A stretch of DNA of 27,910 nt from Lachnospiraceae bacterium UBA1753. Its GTDB lineage: Bacteria > Bacillota > Clostridia > Lachnospirales > Lachnospiraceae. The translations under genes and the position numbers were made by a program. The DNA lies in assembly GCA_002317595.1 (NCBI GenBank), contig DCHL01000129.1:39894-67803 (forward strand). Reading direction: 5' to 3'. Positions 23,846 to 27,910 of the stretch are shown in pieces (the stretch's first letter is position 1; every line of letters begins with the position of its first letter). The notes under the pieces were generated by a model. It searched no databases. It saw only the letters and a list, made by a program, of their open reading frames with translations, and was not told the DNA's origin.

Positions 23846-24556
23846 ATGATTAAGGATAATCTAATTTCAGTTGAAAAAAATATTGTGAGGGCCTGTGAGA
23901 AGTCCGGACGCAGTCTGGAAGATGTGACACTTATTGCAGTCAGCAAGACCAAGCCTGTTGAACTTCTTATGGAGGCTTATGATGCCGGCATAAGGGAGTT
24001 TGGAGAAAACAAGGTTCAGGAACTTGTTGATAAATATGAGGTCATGCCTAAGGATATCAACTGGCATATGATTGGCCATCTTCAGACCAATAAGGTTAAG
24101 TATATCATTGATAAGGCTTGTCTTATTCATGGAGTGGATTCCCTCAAGCTGGCTCAGGAGATCAGCAGACAGGCAGTTAAGCATTCTGTCACAGCCAATA
24201 TACTTGTTGAAATTAATATCGGAGACGAGGATACGAAGTTCGGTGTTGCTGACAGCGGGGCGGCAGAGCTGGTGAATGAGATAGCAAAACTACCAGGTAT
24301 TTCAATTAAAGGACTGATGGCAATTGCACCTTATGTTGATGATCCAGAAGAAAATCGTCAATATTTTGTAAAAATGAGGAATTTAGCTGTTGACATAACT
24401 TCACAATTAGACGATAATATTACAGATGATATGGTATCGTTACGTGAGTTATCAATGGGAATGACTGGTGATTACACAGTTGCAGTTGAAGAGGGTGCAA
24501 CATATGTGAGAGTCGGAACCGGAATATTTGGTGAGCGTGACTACAGCAAATTATAG
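23846..24556 (+). CDS. yggS: YggS family PLP-homeostasis protein
   Basis: A 236-residue cytosolic PLP-binding protein (also called YlmE or PLPBP) with an alanine-racemase-like barrel, thought to control free PLP and amino-acid balance. The cofactor lysine is in LIAVSKTKPVE near residue 34; FGENKVQELVDK, NWHMIGHLQTNKVK, EINIGDEDTKFG, GLMAIAPYVDDPE, LSMGMTGDYTVAVEEGATYVR (in part) and VRVGTGIFGER are all standard. AGGAG lies seven bases ahead. It stands immediately before sepF, as in many Gram-positives. The last third (about 24290-24560) is noticeably richer in A+T and in TTA leucine codons than the first part. Confidence 0.95.
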   Translation: MIKDNLISVEKNIVRACEKSGRSLEDVTLIAVSKTKPVELLMEAYDAGIREFGENKVQELVDKYEVMPKDINWHMIGHLQTNKVKYIIDKACLIHGVDSLKLAQEISRQAVKHSVTANILVEINIGDEDTKFGVADSGAAELVNEIAKLPGISIKGLMAIAPYVDDPEENRQYFVKMRNLAVDITSQLDDNITDDMVSLRELSMGMTGDYTVAVEEGATYVRVGTGIFGERDYSKL

Positions 24557-24576
24557 TATTTTATGGGAGAACAGAG

Positions 24577-25047
24577 ATGAGCGTACTTGATAAGTTTATT
24601 AATTCGTGGAAATATAATGATGATTATGATGATGATTACGATGAGGAAGATGATTATCTTGACGATGAGCCTGAGGAGAAAGTAAAGCCAGCAAAGGGTG
24701 AGTCTACCAAGGTGACACCTATCAGAGGTGGTAAGGCTCGTTCGCTTCCTTCTGATATGGAAGTATGTGTAATAAAGCCCACTTCATTCGAAGAGGCAAA
24801 GGAGATTACAGATACACTTCTTTCTAATAGGACAGTTGTACTTAATCTTGAAGGTCTTAATGTGGATGTTGCTCAGCGTATCATGGATTTCACACTTGGT
24901 TCGGCATATGCTATCGGTGGTCATTACACTAATATTTCACATTATATTTTTGTCATTACTCCCAAGAGTGTTGATATCTCCGGTGACTTCCCAGATGCTT
25001 CATTAGCTGTAGGATTAGGAGCGCCGGCTACAGGAAAAGGATTCTAA
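24577..25047 (+). CDS. sepF: cell division protein SepF
   Basis: SepF tethers FtsZ to the membrane and organises the septal ring in Gram-positives. The 156-residue protein has an N-terminal membrane-targeting amphipathic helix (MSVLDKFINSWKYN), a very acidic low-complexity linker (residues about 15-35, mostly Asp/Glu/Tyr), then the SepF domain with CVIKPTSFEEAKEITDTLL, VVLNLEGLNVDVAQRIMDF and YAIGGHYTNISHYIFVITP (in parts). GGGAGA precedes ATG 24577. A strong terminator follows 9 bases after the stop, so this is the last gene of its unit. Confidence 0.95.
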   Translation: MSVLDKFINSWKYNDDYDDDYDEEDDYLDDEPEEKVKPAKGESTKVTPIRGGKARSLPSDMEVCVIKPTSFEEAKEITDTLLSNRTVVLNLEGLNVDVAQRIMDFTLGSAYAIGGHYTNISHYIFVITPKSVDISGDFPDASLAVGLGAPATGKGF

Positions 25048-25056
25048 GTTATCCCG

Positions 25057-25085
25057 GGGGCGGTCATTTGACTGCCCCATTTTTG
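25057..25085 (+). terminator. intrinsic terminator after sepF
   Basis: A 9-bp stem with one G-T pair (GGGGCGGTC at 25057-25065 with GACTGCCCC at 25070-25078), 4-base loop, then ATTTTTG. It ends about 17 bases before aroB, leaving little room for a separate promoter there. Confidence 0.85.
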
Positions 25086-25101
25086 TTTATAGGAGGAAGA
25101 T

Positions 25102-26205
25102 ATGTCCAAGGTGATTCCGGTACATAAGGATGGTAAGGAATGTTACAAAATATATATTGAGAGCAGTTTTGATTCGCTTAAGTCTGCTGTGTTGTCAGAT
25201 CTTTCGCTTCAGGGAAGGAAGGTCTGTATAGTTACGGATTCTAATGTTGCACCCCTTTATCTTGACGCTGTCAAGGATGTTTTATCGAAGGTCTGTGATA
25301 TGGTGATATCGTACACCATGCCGGCGGGAGAAGAGAATAAGACTCTCGATGTTGTCAGGGATATTTATACTGTTCTTATCGAAGCCAGATTCGACCGCAA
25401 GGATACTCTTGTTGCCCTGGGCGGTGGAGTTGTTGGCGACCTCACGGGATATACGGCTGCAACTTATCTGAGAGGTGTTGATTTTATCCAGATTCCAACA
25501 ACCCTTTTGTCGCAGACTGATTCCAGCATCGGAGGCAAGACGGGAGTTGACTTTGATTCCTATAAGAACATGGTTGGAGCCTTTCATATGCCGCGCCTTG
25601 TATACATGAATATGAGTACTCTTGATACACTTCCGGGCAGACAGTTTGCATCGGGAATGGCAGAGGTGCTTAAGCATGGAATCATTAAGAACGCGAGATT
25701 CTATGAGTGGCTTATTGATAACTTTAATGAGATCAACGACCGTGATAAGGATGTGCTTGAGGAGATGATATACCAGAGCTGCCTTGTTAAGAAGGACGTT
25801 GTTGAGAAGGATCCTACAGAACAGGGAGACAGAGCGCTTCTTAATTTTGGGCACACACTGGGACATGCTATTGAGAAGTTTAAGAACTTTGAACTCTACC
25901 ATGGTGAGTGTGTTGCACTCGGTTGCATCTGTGCTGCAATTATTTCTTTTAGAAGACAGCTCATTTCTGCAGAGGAATGCTACGAGATAAGAGACATGTT
26001 CATGCCCTTTGGACTGCCGATATCTATAGAAGATATTGACATAGACAGGATTGTTGAACTAACAAAATCTGATAAGAAGGCTGATGGGAAAACCATCAAG
26101 TTCATCCTTTTGAAGAAGGTTGGAAGGGCATTTATCGACCGTACGGTAACAGAGGATGAGATGAGATTTGCATTAAACGAAATTAATTTTTCGTATGAAG
26201 ACTAA
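25102..26205 (+). CDS. aroB: 3-dehydroquinate synthase
   Basis: This cytosolic NAD+ and divalent-metal enzyme converts DAHP to 3-dehydroquinate, step two of the shikimate pathway. The 367-residue product has the cofactor segment LVALGGGVVGDLTGYTAAT, the IPTTLLSQTDSSIGGKTGVD block, SGMAEVLKHGIIK, NFGHTLGHAIEK and LYHGECVALG (metal-binding His), and DKKADGKTIKF. Related 2-deoxy-scyllo-inosose synthases share the fold, but these blocks fit AroB and there are no antibiotic genes nearby. AGGAGGA gives a strong ribosome site at ATG 25102. It sits alone, away from other aro genes, between a sepF terminator and lspA. How it is transcribed is not evident. Confidence 0.93.
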   Translation: MSKVIPVHKDGKECYKIYIESSFDSLKSAVLSDLSLQGRKVCIVTDSNVAPLYLDAVKDVLSKVCDMVISYTMPAGEENKTLDVVRDIYTVLIEARFDRKDTLVALGGGVVGDLTGYTAATYLRGVDFIQIPTTLLSQTDSSIGGKTGVDFDSYKNMVGAFHMPRLVYMNMSTLDTLPGRQFASGMAEVLKHGIIKNARFYEWLIDNFNEINDRDKDVLEEMIYQSCLVKKDVVEKDPTEQGDRALLNFGHTLGHAIEKFKNFELYHGECVALGCICAAIISFRRQLISAEECYEIRDMFMPFGLPISIEDIDIDRIVELTKSDKKADGKTIKFILLKKVGRAFIDRTVTEDEMRFALNEINFSYED

Positions 26206-26240
26206 TTCGCGGAAGTGTCTTTGGTTAATGGGAGCCTGTG

Positions 26241-26795
26241 ATGAAATATAGAATTAATAAACTTGTTTTAACAATTGATATAGTGCTTATAGCTGTACTG
26301 ATTTTCCTTGATCAGCTTTCTAAATCTGTTGTTAACACATATCTTAAAGGGCAGGAAGCGATTGTGCTCATTCCTGGAGTGTTCGAACTTCGTTATCTCG
26401 AAAACAGGGGTGCTGCTTTTGGCATACTTCAGAATAAGCAGTGGTTCTTTCTGGCGATAAGCATTGCATTCTTTGTATTTGCAATTATCCTGCTTGTATG
26501 GATACCAACCTACAAAAAATACAGACTTTTACGGTTTACGCTGGTTCTGCTTGCTGCAGGAGCATTTGGTAACTTTATAGACAGGGCCTTTCTTGGTTAT
26601 GTTGTTGATTTTCTTTATTTTGTTTATATTAACTTCCCTATTTTTAATGTGGCAGACTGTTATGTTTCTGTTGGGACGGCGCTGCTTGTAATTCTTGTCA
26701 TGTTTTACTATAAGGATGAGGAACTGGATTTCAAGAAGGCAAGAGCGGATATAAAGATTCATTCTTCTATGAAATCCGATGAACAGGAGAATTAA
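26241..26795 (+). CDS. lspA: lipoprotein signal peptidase II
   Basis: LspA is an aspartyl peptidase of the membrane that cleaves prolipoprotein signal peptides after lipidation. The 184-residue protein has four hydrophobic helices, DQLSKSVVNTYL, ENRGAAFGILQN, GNFIDRAFLGYVVDFL (first catalytic Asp) and FPIFNVADCYVSVG (second catalytic Asp). The charged C-terminal tail is longer than usual. ATG 26241 is favoured over the adjacent GTG 26238; GGGAG lies six bases ahead. It ends two bases before rluD, the conserved lspA-rluD pair. The predicted lipoprotein carboxypeptidase at 20828 is a likely substrate. Confidence 0.95.
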   Translation: MKYRINKLVLTIDIVLIAVLIFLDQLSKSVVNTYLKGQEAIVLIPGVFELRYLENRGAAFGILQNKQWFFLAISIAFFVFAIILLVWIPTYKKYRLLRFTLVLLAAGAFGNFIDRAFLGYVVDFLYFVYINFPIFNVADCYVSVGTALLVILVMFYYKDEELDFKKARADIKIHSSMKSDEQEN

Positions 26796-26797
26796 CT

Positions 26798-27709
26798 TTG
26801 GAAGAGATTATTACTCTTGTTGTAGATGAAAATGACGCAGGTGTGAGGCTTGACGTGTTCCTTTCACGTGCACTTGACAATGTTTCAAGGAGTATGGCTG
26901 CAAAACTTATTGATGAGGACAGGATTGAGCCTTCATTCAAAGCCAGCCACAAGATGGAACCTGGAGAGGAGATAACAGTTACTCTGCCGGAACCTGAGAT
27001 TCTTGAAGCACTGCCTGAGGATATTCCACTTGATATCCTTTATGAGGATAGTGATGTTATCGTTGTTAACAAACCCAAGGGAATGGTTGTACATCCTGAT
27101 AATACCCATAAATCCGGGACGATTGTCAATGCACTTCTTTATCATTGCAAGGACCTCTCAGGTATTGGCGGCGTTATGAGACCGGGAATAGTCCACAGGA
27201 TAGATATGGATACTACGGGTTCAGTCATTGCATGCAAAAATGATTATGCCCATAACAGCATTGCAGCTCAGCTTAAAGAGCACTCGATGAACAGAAGATA
27301 TATTGCCATATTAATGGGTAATCTTAAGAATGATGAGGGTGTTGTTGATGAGCCGATTGGAAGAAGCGATAAGGACAGGAAGAAGATGGCCGTCAACCGC
27401 AGGAATGGGAAGCGTGCAGTGACCCATTACAAGGTTCTTCAGCGGTTCAATGGTTATACGCTCGTTGAATGTGTGCTCGAAACCGGCAGGACACATCAGA
27501 TTAGGGTACATATGGCTCATCTGGGATATCCGCTATTAGGAGATGCTGTATATGGAAGGGCTGATAAGCGTTTTCCTTCTCTTCAGGGACAGTGCCTTCA
27601 TGCGAAGATTCTCGGGTTCGTTCATCCTCGGAGTGGTGAGTATATTGAGACCACAGCGCCCCTGCCGGAGTATTTTGAAAATTTAATATTTAGACTCTCT
27701 AAGCTTTAA
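26798..27709 (+). CDS. rluD: RluA/RluD family 23S rRNA pseudouridine synthase
   Basis: This enzyme isomerises uridines in large-subunit rRNA (RluD-type acts on helix 69; exact target unproved here). The 303-residue protein has an N-terminal S4-like RNA-binding region (residues about 12-60, with RSMAAKLIDEDRI), then the catalytic domain with VVNKPKGMVVHP, the HRIDMDTTG motif holding the catalytic Asp near residue 139, and GRTHQIRVHMAHLGYPLLGD (in part) near 230. The motif usually reads HRLDxxTSG, so Ile and Thr substitutions are mild. The start is TTG 26798, with AGGAGA seven bases ahead and no ATG nearer. It follows lspA by two bases. Other RluA-type relatives remain possible. Confidence 0.9.
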   Translation: MEEIITLVVDENDAGVRLDVFLSRALDNVSRSMAAKLIDEDRIEPSFKASHKMEPGEEITVTLPEPEILEALPEDIPLDILYEDSDVIVVNKPKGMVVHPDNTHKSGTIVNALLYHCKDLSGIGGVMRPGIVHRIDMDTTGSVIACKNDYAHNSIAAQLKEHSMNRRYIAILMGNLKNDEGVVDEPIGRSDKDRKKMAVNRRNGKRAVTHYKVLQRFNGYTLVECVLETGRTHQIRVHMAHLGYPLLGDAVYGRADKRFPSLQGQCLHAKILGFVHPRSGEYIETTAPLPEYFENLIFRLSKL

Positions 27710-27716
27710 TTGTTTA

Positions 27717-27745
27717 TTGAATTTTTATAATTGCTATGGTAAAAT
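27717..27745 (+). promoter_or_regulatory. sigma-A promoter with extended -10 for the last gene
   Basis: TTGAAT (27717-27722) and TAAAAT (27740-27745) are exactly 17 bases apart, and TGG just before the -10 box provides an extended -10 (TGn) element. The start of transcription would be near 27752. The rluD stop is only seven bases upstream, and there is no hairpin terminator between rluD and this promoter. Confidence 0.6.
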
Positions 27746-27785
27746 TCTTTTTGGTGTTTTATAGAATTTAGGCGACGGAGTCAAT

Positions 27786-27910
27786 ATGGAACCGGTGCCT
27801 CAGGGAGCCGGTTTTTTTATGGATAAGATTAAGTTTTTGGATGAACTTTATCACTCGTTTGAGTCCTATTACAACATTGTCCGGGAAGGGGTTGAAGAAC
27901 CCTTCGCAGG
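27786..27910 (+). CDS. unrecognised protein, N-terminal fragment (3' end outside window)
   Basis: An open frame runs to the window end. From ATG 27786 it reads MEPVPQGAGFFMDKIKFLDE and continues for about 20 more residues (ELYHSF, YYNIVREGVEEPF). GACGGAG lies five bases ahead of ATG 27786. A second in-frame ATG at 27819 (MDKIKFLDELYHSFESYYN) is preceded by GGGAG with 11-base spacing and gives a more natural N terminus. The first dozen codons coincide with a terminator-like hairpin, so the start is uncertain. No motif is visible in about 30 residues; I do not assign a family. Confidence 0.5.
   Translation, partial: MEPVPQGAGFFMDKIKFLDELYHSFESYYNIVREGVEEPFA
27790..27818 (+). terminator. terminator-like hairpin overlapping the start of the last gene
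   Basis: AACCGG (27790-27795) pairs with CCGGTT (27808-27813) around a 12-base loop and is followed by a T-run ending at 27818, directly before the in-frame ATG 27819. It could be a transcription attenuator in the leader, a terminator for rluD read-through, or simply coding sequence if translation starts at 27786. Confidence 0.45.

Noticed and set aside
24619..24690. Acidic Asp/Tyr repeat in sepF as a DNA repeat element
   Set aside because: The GAT-rich bases simply encode the acidic linker normal for SepF proteins.
25282..25902. 206-codon open frame on the - strand opposite aroB
   Set aside because: Antisense shadow of aroB, whose catalytic blocks are all intact on the + strand.
27771..27818. 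Possible fluoride (crcB) riboswitch because the leader contains GGCGACGGAGTC before a terminator-like hairpin
   Set aside because: The second half of the motif (pairing GCC partner, AACGGC-like loop and GACTCCTACC end) is not present, so only the first bases match.

Overview
The window looks like ordinary chromosome of a motile, rod-shaped, low-to-mid GC Firmicute of the class Clostridia, most likely family Lachnospiraceae (Butyrivibrio/Roseburia-like). This rests on recognisable protein families, Gram-positive-style GGAGG ribosome binding sites, a gene order typical of that family (proB - DUF896 - fau - miaB - mutS - mutL - miaA - radC - mreBCD - PBP2 - min - rodA - mgsA - dacA; sepF next to yggS) and a flagellar-type (SigD-like) promoter in front of a chemoreceptor. 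All supported genes are on the + strand. I see no tRNA, rRNA, insertion sequence, phage gene or CRISPR array, and no gene-free stretch longer than about 120 bases.

Layout. (1) 1-3698: the end of a COG2509 FAD-dependent dehydrogenase, proB (glutamate 5-kinase, no proA beside it), a DUF896 protein, 5-formyltetrahydrofolate cyclo-ligase and miaB, tightly packed. (2) 3718-5596: a self-contained chemoreceptor unit with its own SigD-like promoter and strong terminator, sitting between miaB and mutS. (3) 5619-12380: mutS, mutL, miaA and a methionine gamma-lyase family (aluminium-resistance type) PLP enzyme, with overlapping or near-touching ends. (4) 12444-21808: radC followed by the elongation/division cluster mreB, mreC, mreD, a very large PBP2, minC, rodA, mgsA and a lipoprotein D-Ala-D-Ala carboxypeptidase. 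(5) 21829-22384: a single small P-loop protein gene with its own promoter, excellent ribosome binding site and terminator. (6) 22398-25085: HlyD-like membrane protein, yggS and sepF, ending in a terminator. (7) 25102-27709: aroB, lspA and rluD. (8) 27717-27910: a promoter, a terminator-like hairpin and the beginning of an unrecognised gene cut by the window end.

How the genes work together. MreB/MreC/MreD scaffold the RodA-PBP2 (SEDS polymerase plus transpeptidase) wall-elongation machine; DacA-type carboxypeptidase trims the stem peptides; MinC and SepF act on the FtsZ division ring; LspA matures lipoproteins. MutS/MutL carry out mismatch repair, and MiaA/MiaB perform successive steps of tRNA A37 modification.

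The most unusual point is the min locus. minC is followed directly by rodA with no minD or minE. The predicted MinC lacks the RSGQ-type sequence that in other MinC proteins contacts MinD, and it carries an acidic insertion in its C-terminal domain. Together these suggest a MinC acting without MinD. Second-look items are the roughly 250-residue insertion in PBP2, the monocistronic P-loop protein, the chemoreceptor cassette inside a repair/tRNA operon, the altered MreB phosphate loop and the terminator-like hairpin overlapping the last gene's start.
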